Origin: CABMGO01 sp964408125
GTDB lineage: Archaea; Nanobdellota; Nanobdellia; Pacearchaeales; GW2011-AR1
Direction of reading: 5' to 3'
Length of the DNA: 17,480 nucleotides
NCBI GenBank assembly: GCA_964408125.1
Contig: CAYOYC010000014.1
Coordinates: forward strand, 1-17,480
Of the stretch, positions 1 to 7,229 are shown in pieces (positions within the stretch are counted from its first letter, which is position 1; every line of letters begins with the position of its first letter). The position numbers and the translations under genes were made by a program. The notes below the pieces were generated by a model that ran no database searches, was not told where the DNA came from, and saw only the letters and a list, made by a program, of their open reading frames with translations.

Positions 1-316
1 TTCGATGTCGAATCAGGGGAGCAATGCACCTTTCCATCCCTTCTGCATTTTTTAATTTTCTAAAAATAGAATATGATTCAAAAGGATTCGTTTCCAAGGC
101 CACTTTTGCTATTCTTTTCAATTCAGTCTCATCGCCCAAAGCTTGCAGCCCTATGGCGGCATTAAAAAAATCATTTTCTTGTAGCGCAGTATCAACGTAT
201 CTTTTAACAAGGCCTGTAGCTTGATCGTCCATGTTTTGCTTACTTCCTCTTGAGTGTAGATGGATATTTCTACTATCCAATTCTTCGTGAATTTCTTTTA
301 ACGCCATGCTTCTCAT
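1..316 (-). CDS. N-terminal part of an alpha-helical protein of unknown function (runs off the left edge)
   Basis: The frame is open from ATG at 316 to the window edge (105 codons), so only the N-terminus is visible. The start is chosen because GGAGGGAGG lies just upstream and the ATG overlaps the stop of the AbrB-like gene (ATGA), a sign of translational coupling; a second in-frame ATG at 307 is possible. The visible part is hydrophilic and helical, with short repeated helix pairs (around FFNAAIGLQALGDETELKR and NPFESYSIFRKLKNAEG) that recall TPR- or HEAT-like solenoids. There is no signal peptide or membrane segment. I do not recognise the family; the helical-repeat reading is inference. 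It is the third gene of a minus-strand operon. Confidence 0.75.
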   Translation of the reverse strand, partial: MRSMALKEIHEELDSRNIHLHSRGSKQNMDDQATGLVKRYVDTALQENDFFNAAIGLQALGDETELKRIAKVALETNPFESYSIFRKLKNAEGMERCIAPLIRHR

Positions 317-477
317 TTCCCTCCCTCCAGAATTATTTTATTTTCTATAATGTTAATATTCAATTCAACTATCATTCCCGGTTTCAAATGTTGTTCTAGA
401 ATTCTCGGCACAACTATAATTGATTGACTTCCATGTTTAGCGATTTTCTTAGTAATGTTGAATGTTTTAGTTTCCAT
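313..477 (-). CDS. Small AbrB/SpoVT-like swapped-hairpin DNA-binding protein
   Basis: This 54-residue protein has the pattern of an AbrB/MazE-type domain: an N-terminal strand (TKTFNITKKIAKHG), then SQSIIVVPRILEQHLKPGMIVELNI and a final strand IIENKIILEGG. The basic strand, the 'I.VP..L...L..G' core and the valine-rich end are typical of dimeric AbrB DNA-binding proteins, which are often antitoxins or autoregulators. The start is 1 nt after the stop of the metallopeptidase gene, and its stop overlaps the next ATG, so the three genes look like one operon. Its own last codons (CTG GAG GGA GGG AAA) are the SD of the next gene. No strong SD precedes its own start, so it is probably translated by coupling. 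The target is unknown; the family call rests on pattern, not a search. Confidence 0.7.
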   Translation of the reverse strand: METKTFNITKKIAKHGSQSIIVVPRILEQHLKPGMIVELNINIIENKIILEGGK

Positions 478-478
478 T

Positions 479-1267
479 TTATACCTTTCTCGCAGAGAGA
501 TAATCTTGTGCCAATTTTACCAGTCCCTTTCTATCAGCAAACGGATTTAATCCTCGAGAATCATCGTCACAAAAACTAAAACCAAGAAGATGAGCAGTAA
601 CTATTTCTGCCAGATTTTCATCTATACTTTGGAATAGTCTTCCCTCATTATCGTCAAGTTTTCCATTGGGTAATCTAAACGCAGAAGAATATGCACTTAT
701 GGGAGCGTGCTCCTCTAGGATTTCTCTTAGTCCCAGCAAATAATCTTTTGTGTTAACAATTCGGCTACTGGGTAATTGAATCTGTTCTGTTCCTTGAGAC
801 TTTGCCCTTTTTGCCAATGAATGCACCAGTTCATGGACAAGGCCCTGGCTATGAATTATTCTCCTGATAATTTCTTCGGGTATTACAGACTCTGGAATAC
901 GAAAAATTCCTATATGCCCATCCGGATGATCAGGAATAAAAGAAGGTACAATAGCAGTTTCAGAAATAGCCTCAGTAGCGTCAAAAGTAACTTCCCTCCC
1001 TGGTGCATAATCTCTTCTAAAATAAACTGTAGGATATCCTCTTATTGCATCAACGTAAAACCTTTCTCTTGCTTGTCTAGGAAATAAATTTATTAAAGCA
1101 TTTATCTGAGAAGGGGTTACAGCCATACAATCGGGTTTATCTAAATCATATTGAATATCTGTATTATTAGCATCTCCAGGAAGTCTCTTTAAAAGTTCTG
1201 CACTATTTCTTCTATAGAAGTCTATTGCTCCTTTCAAATCCAACCCACTTAAATCTTTTTTTGCCAT
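479..1267 (-). CDS. Putative HExxH zinc metallopeptidase
   Basis: This 262-residue protein contains HELVH at about residues 145-149 within a hydrophobic helix (GLVHELVHSLAKRA), the zinc-binding and catalytic signature of zincin metallopeptidases. A downstream helix with ENLAE at about 217-221 (ENLAEIVTAHLLGF) could supply the third zinc ligand, as in gluzincins. There is no signal peptide or membrane segment, so it should be cytoplasmic. I choose ATG 1267 rather than the in-frame ATG 1282: a TATA-like box at 1289-1296 begins 29 nt upstream, which puts the transcript start at this ATG, whereas 1282 would lie upstream of it. It leads an operon with an AbrB-like protein, a pairing reminiscent of regulator-protease or toxin-antitoxin modules. 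Substrate and exact family are unknown. Confidence 0.7.
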   Translation of the reverse strand: MAKKDLSGLDLKGAIDFYRRNSAELLKRLPGDANNTDIQYDLDKPDCMAVTPSQINALINLFPRQARERFYVDAIRGYPTVYFRRDYAPGREVTFDATEAISETAIVPSFIPDHPDGHIGIFRIPESVIPEEIIRRIIHSQGLVHELVHSLAKRAKSQGTEQIQLPSSRIVNTKDYLLGLREILEEHAPISAYSSAFRLPNGKLDDNEGRLFQSIDENLAEIVTAHLLGFSFCDDDSRGLNPFADRKGLVKLAQDYLSARKV

Positions 1268-1288
1268 ACTATATACATACATTATACA

Positions 1289-1296
1289 TATTTAAA
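1289..1296 (-). promoter_or_regulatory. TATA-like box of the metallopeptidase operon
   Basis: On the minus strand this reads TTTAAATA, preceded by a purine-rich BRE-like stretch (CCAAAAGG). Its first base is 29 nt upstream of ATG 1267, the spacing expected for a leaderless archaeal transcript. Confidence 0.6.
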
Positions 1297-1351
1297 CCTT
1301 TTGGTTTGTAACTACTATGAAAAGACACCACAATAGAGTAATCCGAAACAA

Positions 1352-1387
1352 TGTGCGAGACCATGACATATGTCGTGGTCTCGCACA
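1352..1387. repeat. 36-bp near-perfect palindrome between divergent genes
   Basis: The left arm TGTGCGAGACCATGACAT and right arm ATGTCGTGGTCTCGCACA are reverse complements except for one T/C position, which would be a U-G wobble in RNA. There is no spacer. It is much richer in G+C than its surroundings and ends about 20 nt upstream of the metG TATA box, on the upstream side of both divergent promoters. It may be a large operator, or a cruciform or mobile-element remnant. It is not on the predicted metG transcript. Confidence 0.85.
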
Positions 1388-1408
1388 GCCTAAGCCTTCT
1401 TAGTTATC

Positions 1409-1417
1409 TTTTTATAT
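1409..1417 (+). promoter_or_regulatory. TATA-like box of metG
   Basis: The sequence TTTTTATAT begins 29 nt upstream of ATG 1438, matching the leaderless spacing seen for many genes in this window. It supports the choice of metG start over an upstream in-frame ATG at 1351 that lies next to the palindrome. Confidence 0.55.
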
Positions 1418-1437
1418 CCATATTACCTAACAAATCA

Positions 1438-3348
1438 ATGGAGAAAGTTAAAGCAAAACCCAAACCTAAACCCACAAAGAAGTTCTACATAACGACAGCT
1501 ATAGACTACCCGAACGCAGAACCACATATAGGCCACGCATATCAAAAGGTAGTTGCAGATATTTTTAGCCGTTGGCATAAACTTTTGGGAGAAAATGTTT
1601 TTTTTCTAACCGGAACAGACGAACACGGTAAAAAAATACAAGAAGTGGCAGAAAAAGCAGGAAAAACACCAAGACAACTCGTAGATGAAAACTCAGAGAA
1701 ATTCAAAGTAGCATGGAAAGCTCTAAATGTTTTGCCAAATAGATTTATCAGAACAACAGACGAAGATCATAAAAAAATCGTCCAAGATGCTATAAAAAGA
1801 TCAGACAAGGCAGGAGATATTTACAAAGGAACCTACGAAGGACTTTATTGTGTTGGGTGCGAAGAATATTATACTGAAAAAGATTTGGTTGACGGGTGTT
1901 GTCCTTGGCATAAAAAACCTGTCGAGAAACTTAAAGAAGAAAGTTATTTTTTCAAACTAAGCAAATATCAAAATTTCTTATTAAAACTCTACAAAGAACA
2001 CCCAGAATTTATTTTGCCAGCTGAGAGGAGAAACGAAATAATAAACAGAGTCAAGGATGGATTGAGAGATCTGAGTATTTCAAGAACAAGCTTTGATTGG
2101 GGCATACCATTTCCACTAGATAAAAAGCATATCGTCTACGTCTGGTTCGACGCATTATTTAATTATGTAACTGGAGCAGGCAAGAAACAAGAGTTCTGGC
2201 CAGCAGATGTTCATCTACTGGGTAAAGATAATAGTTGGTTTCATTGTGTTTACTGGCCAGCTTTCTTAAAATCTGCAGGATACGATTTGCCAAAAACAGT
2301 ATTTGTTCATGGATTTTTAAGCTTCAATGGACAAAAGATATCCAAGTCTCTAGGTAACGCTATTTCGCCAGTAGTATTGGTAAATAAATACGGCGCAGAT
2401 TCAGTAAGATACTTTATTGCAAGAAATTTTGCATTTGCAGAAGGAAACGACGGCGATTTCTCAGAAAAATCTCTAATCGAACGTCACAATAACGAATTAG
2501 CAAATAAACTAGGAAACCTAGTATCAAGGGTTTCCGCTTTAGTCGAGAAATATGGATTAAAACAAAACAAACTAACTTCTCTATCTGCGAAAAAAACACA
2601 AGTTGAAGTTGAGAAATATTTTGAAAATTATGAAATAGATAAAGCACTAAATGAAATATTTTCCTATATAGATAAAGCAAACCAATATACACAAGAGAAA
2701 AAACCATGGGAGACACAAGATAAAGAAGCCCTATACGAATTAGTTATTGCAATAAAAAATATAGCCATTTTGGTTTCTCCGTTTATGCCAGAAACATCAG
2801 AAAAGATTGCAAAAGTTTTCAACTTCAAACTAGATTACAAAGAAATAGATAAACCATTAAAAATATCAAAAATCAAGAAAGCAGAAATATTATTCAAAAA
2901 GGTAGAGGTTCAGCAAGATTCATCCCAGAAGACCAAACTAGAAGAAAAGCCGCAGGAAAAACTTAATAAACCTATAGAAACTAAAAAGATAGAGGGAATA
3001 ATGAACATGGCAGATATGATAAAATACGACGATTTTGCAAAATTAGATTTAAGAGTTGGAACTATAAAAAACGCAGAAGGATTAGAAGGAGCGGACAAAC
3101 TTTGGAAATTAAGCGTCGATTTAGGGAATGAAATAGGTAATAGAACTATTCTTGCAGGAATAAAAAAATATTATGCAAAAGAAGAACTAATCAACAAACA
3201 AATAATAGTTATCGTAAATCTTGAACCAAGAAAAATGAAGGGTTCAGAATCTCAAGGAATGTTATTAGCAGCTTCAAATACAGACGAATCCAAAGTAATT
3301 CTTCTTTCTCCAGAAAAAGGAATAGAAAACGGCAGTAAAGTAATGTAG
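1438..3348 (+). CDS. metG: Methionyl-tRNA synthetase with C-terminal tRNA-binding domain
   Basis: This 636-residue cytoplasmic class I aminoacyl-tRNA synthetase charges tRNA-Met. The N-terminus has a short lysine/proline-rich tail (KAKPKPKPTKK), then the class I HIGH signature at residues 30-33 (EPHIGHAY). A single zinc knuckle is visible as CVGC at 138-141 and CCPWH at 154-158. The KMSKS loop appears as KISKS at 300-304, followed by an alpha-helical anticodon-binding domain. After a lysine-rich linker, residues from about 527 form an EMAP-II/Trbp111-type tRNA-binding domain (FAKLDLRVGTI and a terminal SPEKGIENGSKVM), as in dimeric bacterial MetRS. ATG 1438 is chosen from the TATA spacing and the match to the usual N-terminus. 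The gene is complete and divergent from the metallopeptidase operon. Confidence 0.97.
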   Translation: MEKVKAKPKPKPTKKFYITTAIDYPNAEPHIGHAYQKVVADIFSRWHKLLGENVFFLTGTDEHGKKIQEVAEKAGKTPRQLVDENSEKFKVAWKALNVLPNRFIRTTDEDHKKIVQDAIKRSDKAGDIYKGTYEGLYCVGCEEYYTEKDLVDGCCPWHKKPVEKLKEESYFFKLSKYQNFLLKLYKEHPEFILPAERRNEIINRVKDGLRDLSISRTSFDWGIPFPLDKKHIVYVWFDALFNYVTGAGKKQEFWPADVHLLGKDNSWFHCVYWPAFLKSAGYDLPKTVFVHGFLSFNGQKISKSLGNAISPVVLVNKYGADSVRYFIARNFAFAEGNDGDFSEKSLIERHNNELANKLGNLVSRVSALVEKYGLKQNKLTSLSAKKTQVEVEKYFENYEIDKALNEIFSYIDKANQYTQEKKPWETQDKEALYELVIAIKNIAILVSPFMPETSEKIAKVFNFKLDYKEIDKPLKISKIKKAEILFKKVEVQQDSSQKTKLEEKPQEKLNKPIETKKIEGIMNMADMIKYDDFAKLDLRVGTIKNAEGLEGADKLWKLSVDLGNEIGNRTILAGIKKYYAKEELINKQIIVIVNLEPRKMKGSESQGMLLAASNTDESKVILLSPEKGIENGSKVM

Positions 3349-3368
3349 TTATTGTATCCCAATCATCC

Positions 3369-3376
3369 TTTTAAAT
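3369..3376 (+). promoter_or_regulatory. TATA-like box of the secreted protein gene
   Basis: TTTTAAAT begins 28 nt upstream of ATG 3397, and no SD is present. This again implies a leaderless transcript, separate from metG. Confidence 0.5.
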
Positions 3377-3396
3377 GATAAAAAATTAACTGCACC

Positions 3397-4098
3397 ATGA
3401 AAAAGAACCTGGCAGTTGTTTTGGCATGTCTACTTCCCCTTTATGGAGCAAGAGCGCAAGAAGATTCTGTTTTTGATTTTCATCGCTCGCAGATTCAAGA
3501 GGAGACTCCATCAGAAATTCTCGCAGAATCGTTTAGCGGAAGAGTCTCTGGCCTAGATTTGATAAGAATCATAGGGAGATTAGATGAAGATAACAGACCC
3601 AAATCTAAAAAATACAACTCAGAAAATCTAATAGATGCTTATACCATGGCGCTGGGAGACGAATTACACAAGGATCCATTCTTCTATGCGTGGAAAAAAT
3701 ATGATGAAAACGAAGTAGTTATAAAAAAAGAGTCGTTATCTGCATTATGGGAAACACTTGTTCCAAGATGGGATATCTTTCAAGCAATCGATCGTACCGC
3801 GACAAAAGTCAAAAAAGCAACAACTGTAGAAACTCCCCAAGTATATAGGACAAGAGTCAAAATAAATCCAGAGCCAAGCGCATCAGGTCTTTTAAAGGCT
3901 AGAATCAGAATGAGAGCAGAGAATAGACACATAGATGGAATTCATATAAAAGTAGGTGTAAGGGGAATAGAATTCGGGAAAACTTATTCACTTGAAGAAT
4001 ATGGGAAGAGAGCTACTCTAGGTTTTGGTGTGGTAGGAGATTATGACGGAAAATTTAGTGTGAAAGCCACACTTAAATTCCCATTTGGTTTTTGGTAA
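3397..4098 (+). CDS. Secreted protein of unknown function with a beta-rich C-terminus
   Basis: This 233-residue protein begins with a clear Sec-type signal peptide: MKK, a hydrophobic core (LAVVLACLLPLYG) and ARA before Q21, which fits signal peptidase I cleavage. The middle part (about 25-140) is hydrophilic with helical stretches. From about residue 145 the sequence alternates polar and hydrophobic residues over several strands (TRVKINP, LKARIRMRAE, IHIKVGVRGIEFG, KFSVKATLKFPFGFW) and ends in tryptophan. That resembles the strand pattern and terminal aromatic residue of bacterial outer-membrane beta-barrels, although DPANN archaea generally lack a classical outer membrane. A secreted beta-sandwich is an equal possibility. 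I do not recognise the family. It sits between metG and ppsA with its own promoter. Confidence 0.8.
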   Translation: MKKNLAVVLACLLPLYGARAQEDSVFDFHRSQIQEETPSEILAESFSGRVSGLDLIRIIGRLDEDNRPKSKKYNSENLIDAYTMALGDELHKDPFFYAWKKYDENEVVIKKESLSALWETLVPRWDIFQAIDRTATKVKKATTVETPQVYRTRVKINPEPSASGLLKARIRMRAENRHIDGIHIKVGVRGIEFGKTYSLEEYGKRATLGFGVVGDYDGKFSVKATLKFPFGFW

Positions 4099-4133
4099 TA
4101 ATTATAGTAACTAGTCCAGTTTTCTCCGCAACC

Positions 4134-4143
4134 TTTAAATATA
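4134..4143 (+). promoter_or_regulatory. TATA-like box of ppsA
   Basis: TTTAAATATA, preceded by GCAACC, begins 30 nt upstream of ATG 4164. This selects 4164 over an upstream in-frame ATG at 4092, which overlaps the preceding gene and would add an unrelated hydrophobic stretch. Confidence 0.6.
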
Positions 4144-4163
4144 CGTTATTATATATAATAGAA

Positions 4164-6440
4164 ATGGAAAAGAGGTACGTAGTCTGGTTAACAGAAGTTT
4201 CAAAAAAGGACGTTCCAATTGCAGGAGGAAAAGGAGCAAATCTGGGTGAGATGTATAATTCTAAATTTCCGGTCCCGCCAGCATTTATAGTAACAACAAA
4301 TGCACATCATTATTTTATGGAAGCAACCGGTCTAAAAGAAAAAATAAATCATTTATTATCCAAGATAGATATAGAAAATACAAAAACATTAGACGAAAAA
4401 ACAAAAGAAGTAAGAGAATTAGTATTAGAAACAAAAATGCCTGAAGATTTAAGAAATGAAATTCTAGAAGCTTATGATAATTTTAACATCGATTTAAGTG
4501 GAATAAAAGGATCTCCAGACGCTTTGGCTATCATGAAAACCGGAAGAGATTCTGTTTTTGTTGCAGTCCGTTCTTCAGCAACCGCAGAAGATCTAAAAGA
4601 AGCTTCTTTCGCAGGCCAACAAGATAGTTTCATAAATATAAAAGGAAAAGACGAATTAATCGAGAAAGTAAAAGCTGTTTTCGCTTCAGCATTTACAGCA
4701 AGAGCAGTTTATTATAGATTAAAGAAAGGTTTTGACGCGTATGTTGGAATTGCAGCAGTAGTTCAAAGAATGATTAATTCAGATAAGTCAGGAGTTATGT
4801 TTTCAGTAGATCCAGTAAAACAAGATAATATTTTAATCGAAGCTGTTTTTGGCCAAGGCGAAGGAATTGTTTCGGGAAGAATAAAACCAGATAGTTACGT
4901 CGTATCAAGAGATTTGGATATATTAAGTGAAATAATACAGGACAAGAAAATAGCAATAGTAAGAGATTCTTCTGGAATTACAAAATCCGTTACATTAAAT
5001 GAAGAGAAATCAAAACAAAAAGTTCTAAGAACAGCAGAGATAAAAGAACTGGCAGAATATGCATTAAAACTCCAAGAACATTATAAGCATCCGCAAGATA
5101 TTGAATTCGCGATTGAAAACGGAGAAATTTTCATAGTGCAAACAAGAGCGATTACAACCTTAATAGACAAAAGGGGAAATGCCGAACTAGAAGGAAAGGT
5201 TATCGTATCCGGTATGGGGGCAAGTCCCGGAATTGGATCCGGCCCGGTAAAAATAATTAGAAGAATGGAAGATTTAGATAAAATCAAACAAGGCGACGTT
5301 ATGGTTACCCAAATGACAAATCCAGATATGGTTGTTGCTATGCAAAGAGCAGCAGCAATTGTAACAGACGAAGGTGGAGTAACCGCACACGCTGCAATTG
5401 TTTCCAGAGAGATGGGTATTCCAGCTGTTGTAGGAACAGAAACCGCAACCTCTGTTTTAGAAGATGGACAGGAAATAACAGTTGACGGCACAAACGGAAA
5501 AGTATATTTAGGAAGAGCGGAAAATAAAAGAGCAGAAGTCTTACCAATAGTCGAAACAAAAACCAAAATAAAAGTTCTAGTTGATTTGCCAGAATTTGCA
5601 GAAAGAGCAGCAAAAACAAAAGCATTTGGCGTCGGATTAGTAAGAATTGAAGGAATAATCGCAACAAACGGCAAACATCCATTATACTATGAAGACAATG
5701 AGAAAATGGATGAGTATAAAGAAATGTTAAAAGTTGCCTTTGAAAAAATAGCTGAAAATTTTATCGGAAAAGAAATCTGGGTAAGAACTTCCGACATAAG
5801 AACAGACGAATATGCAAATTTAGAAGGTTCCCCAAAAGAAATAGAAAGAAATCCGATGTTAGGATTACACGGTATAAGATTTTCTCTTAAGCATCCAAAG
5901 ATTTTTACAGCAGAACTTATGGCTATAAAAGAGCTAGCAGAGAAGGGCCATAAATTTGGAGTAATGTTTCCTCAGATTATATCTGTAGAAGAAGTAAGAG
6001 CAGCTAAGAAATATTTACAAGATTTAGAAATGATAGGAAACGAAAATATAAAATGGGGAATAATGGTCGAAACACCAGCAGCTGCAGTTTTAATTAAAGA
6101 TATATGCCAATTGGGAATTAATTTTATTTCGTTTGGCACAAATGATTTAACACAATATACTTTAGCTATTGATAGAGGTAATGATACAGTTCAATATTTA
6201 TATAATGAAACAAGTCTAGCTGTACTAAAACAAATTTCAAGAGTAATTAGAGAATGTAAAGCAAACAAGGTAGAAACATCAATATGCGGTCAAGCAGCAT
6301 CGAAAAAAGAAATGGTAGAATTTTTAATCCAACAAGGAATCGATTCTTTATCCGTAAATGCAGATGCAGCAAAAGAAATTTCTGAACTAGTTAAGCAATT
6401 AGAAGACAGTAAGGAAACACATAACGATTCTAAAGAGTGA
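4164..6440 (+). CDS. ppsA: Phosphoenolpyruvate synthase (pyruvate, water dikinase)
   Basis: This 758-residue cytoplasmic enzyme makes phosphoenolpyruvate from pyruvate and ATP (giving AMP and phosphate), the entry step of gluconeogenesis; in some archaea it can run in the glycolytic direction. Three domains are visible in order. The N-terminal ATP-binding domain includes GGKGANLGEM and RSSATAEDL, with SGVMFSVDP after it. The central phosphohistidine domain has GGVTAHAAIVSREMGIPAV, with the catalytic histidine at residue 409. The C-terminal PEP/pyruvate-binding TIM barrel includes SFGTNDLTQYTLAIDRGN and SICGQAAS, with the catalytic cysteine at about 708. Length is typical of archaeal PpsA. It is monocistronic, transcribed from its own leaderless promoter and convergent with the next gene. 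Confidence 0.96.
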   Translation: MEKRYVVWLTEVSKKDVPIAGGKGANLGEMYNSKFPVPPAFIVTTNAHHYFMEATGLKEKINHLLSKIDIENTKTLDEKTKEVRELVLETKMPEDLRNEILEAYDNFNIDLSGIKGSPDALAIMKTGRDSVFVAVRSSATAEDLKEASFAGQQDSFINIKGKDELIEKVKAVFASAFTARAVYYRLKKGFDAYVGIAAVVQRMINSDKSGVMFSVDPVKQDNILIEAVFGQGEGIVSGRIKPDSYVVSRDLDILSEIIQDKKIAIVRDSSGITKSVTLNEEKSKQKVLRTAEIKELAEYALKLQEHYKHPQDIEFAIENGEIFIVQTRAITTLIDKRGNAELEGKVIVSGMGASPGIGSGPVKIIRRMEDLDKIKQGDVMVTQMTNPDMVVAMQRAAAIVTDEGGVTAHAAIVSREMGIPAVVGTETATSVLEDGQEITVDGTNGKVYLGRAENKRAEVLPIVETKTKIKVLVDLPEFAERAAKTKAFGVGLVRIEGIIATNGKHPLYYEDNEKMDEYKEMLKVAFEKIAENFIGKEIWVRTSDIRTDEYANLEGSPKEIERNPMLGLHGIRFSLKHPKIFTAELMAIKELAEKGHKFGVMFPQIISVEEVRAAKKYLQDLEMIGNENIKWGIMVETPAAAVLIKDICQLGINFISFGTNDLTQYTLAIDRGNDTVQYLYNETSLAVLKQISRVIRECKANKVETSICGQAASKKEMVEFLIQQGIDSLSVNADAAKEISELVKQLEDSKETHNDSKE

Positions 6441-6523
6441 TTGGTTGGAGAAAATATCTTAAAATAAAGAAGGTTGAATAAATAAAGTCCCTTATGAGTA
6501 ATCGTCCTTCTCTCATTTTCTAT

Positions 6524-6871
6524 TTAAGCTGCGTATTGCGCTAGTAGTTTTTGTGTGTAAGCCTGGAAGCCGTTTTTGTGATGCTTCGAAGAGCAGCTTT
6601 TTCCTAAGTGGATTTCTCCCGCTTGGTAGTTCCCGTTTCTTTGGGCTTTCCAGTAGGCTAGCGTTGCTAGTTCCTGTAGGGCTTCTGCTTCTTTTCTTCT
6701 AGCTCCCCTAACTGGCAGGCTTATGACTCTCGTATGGTTGTATATCTTGTATTGTCCTGTGCCAGGGTTCCATTTCGCGCTAGTGATTCCGCCGATTTCT
6801 GCGTCGAGCAAGTGCGTAGCTTCTAGCGTGTTTATCCTTCCGCTTAGCAGTTCTCGTATTGCTTGTTCCAT
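6524..6871 (-). CDS. Small basic protein of unknown function, first regulon pair (left)
   Basis: This hydrophilic protein has 115 residues from ATG 6871. That start is chosen because GGAGG sits 5-6 nt upstream; the in-frame ATG at 6883 contains that SD and is less likely. The N-terminal part (MEQAIRELLSGRINTLEATHLL) looks helical. The middle (WNPGTGQYKIYNHTRVISLPVRG) looks like beta strands, and the end is rich in Lys, His and Gln. There is no signal peptide, membrane segment or recognised motif. Coding is supported by the clean SD and many C/G-ending codons: two hand-counted 60-base stretches are about 43-45% G+C, against about a third in ppsA. It is divergent from the 7009-7699 operon across a palindromic operator. 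Confidence 0.7.
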   Translation of the reverse strand: MEQAIRELLSGRINTLEATHLLDAEIGGITSAKWNPGTGQYKIYNHTRVISLPVRGARRKEAEALQELATLAYWKAQRNGNYQAGEIHLGKSCSSKHHKNGFQAYTQKLLAQYAA

Positions 6872-6925
6872 TTTTTCCTCCATGTTTAGTTAAGTTCTAG
6901 TCGAAAAAAGAGTATAATAATTTCT

Positions 6926-6945
6926 GTTGTGGTTTAATCTACAAC
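6926..6945. promoter_or_regulatory. Palindromic operator site 1 between divergent promoters
   Basis: GTTGTGG-TTTAAT-CTACAAC is a perfect 5-bp inverted repeat (GTTGT/ACAAC) plus a G/C pair in the same arm, with one mismatched position. On the left, a minus-strand TATA-like box (ATTATTATAC, 6912-6921) follows after 4 nt. On the right, the plus-strand box AACTTATCTA lies at 6949-6958. The palindrome therefore sits in the BRE/upstream position of both promoters. The same motif recurs at 9486 and 12035. Confidence 0.75.
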
Positions 6946-7008
6946 ATTAACTTATCTAATGTTCTTTGCATTAATTATTAACTAAATGGAAAGACTAATG
7001 GAGAAAAA

Positions 7009-7158
7009 ATGGACAAAATAAAACTACTGGCCATCGCTGGAATACTCTTCCTTATGGCGGCCGGAATCTTTGACTACACTGAGAAAGGTAGCTGGAAGCT
7101 ACTCGCTCTCTCAATACTCTACGCCATCTCTAACTTCATAGTCTTCATAATAAAATGA
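7009..7158 (+). CDS. 49-aa membrane protein with two transmembrane helices
   Basis: ATG 7009 is preceded by GGAG at 7000-7003 with about 5 nt spacing. The 49 codons encode KIKLLAIAGILFLMAAGIF, a polar turn (DYTEKGSWK), then LLALSILYAISNFIVFIIK: two hydrophobic helices forming a hairpin in the membrane. Most codons end in C, unlike the AT-rich neighbours, as in the divergent gene. Its stop overlaps the next small ORF (ATGA). An 11-codon reading frame at 6986-7021 precedes and overlaps it and might be an upstream peptide. Function is unknown; as first cistron under operator site 1 it could be a small regulatory or toxin-like membrane peptide, but nothing in the sequence proves this. Confidence 0.7.
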   Translation: MDKIKLLAIAGILFLMAAGIFDYTEKGSWKLLALSILYAISNFIVFIIK

Positions 7159-7229
7159 AAATCAAACTCAAGCGAGCGCCAGAAGAGGGCGATAAACCAC
7201 TTCAAACACAAGGAGGGAGGAAAAGATGA
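7155..7229 (+). CDS. 24-aa basic peptide ORF coupled on both sides
   Basis: The frame starts MKIKLKRAPEEGDKP and ends QGGRKR. Its ATG overlaps the stop of the 49-aa gene, and its own stop overlaps the next ATG (ATGA at 7226-7229). The codons GGA GGG AGG near its end are the SD of the following gene. No obvious SD serves its own start, so it would be translated by re-initiation. It may be a real peptide or simply a coupling device; a similar arrangement is seen at 9543-9590. Confidence 0.45.
   Translation: MKIKLKRAPEEGDKPLQTQGGRKR

Noticed and set aside
24..224. 66-codon plus-strand frame at the left edge
   Set aside because: It is antisense to the minus-strand gene that has an SD and ATGA coupling; its translation has no domain features.
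821..1087. Plus-strand frame within the metallopeptidase gene
   Set aside because: Antisense to the region that encodes the HExxH motif, with no start signals.
1353..1386. metG start at ATG 1351, which would place the palindrome inside the gene
   Set aside because: The TATA-like box at 1409-1417 lies downstream of that ATG, and family N-termini begin near residue 1 of the 1438 start.
2414..3098. Minus-strand frames within metG
   Set aside because: Antisense to the anticodon-binding and tRNA-binding domains of metG; hydrophobic low-complexity translations.
5081..5682. Two long minus-strand open frames inside ppsA
   Set aside because: They are antisense to the strongly conserved phosphohistidine region of ppsA, have low-complexity hydrophobic translations and no SD or promoter.
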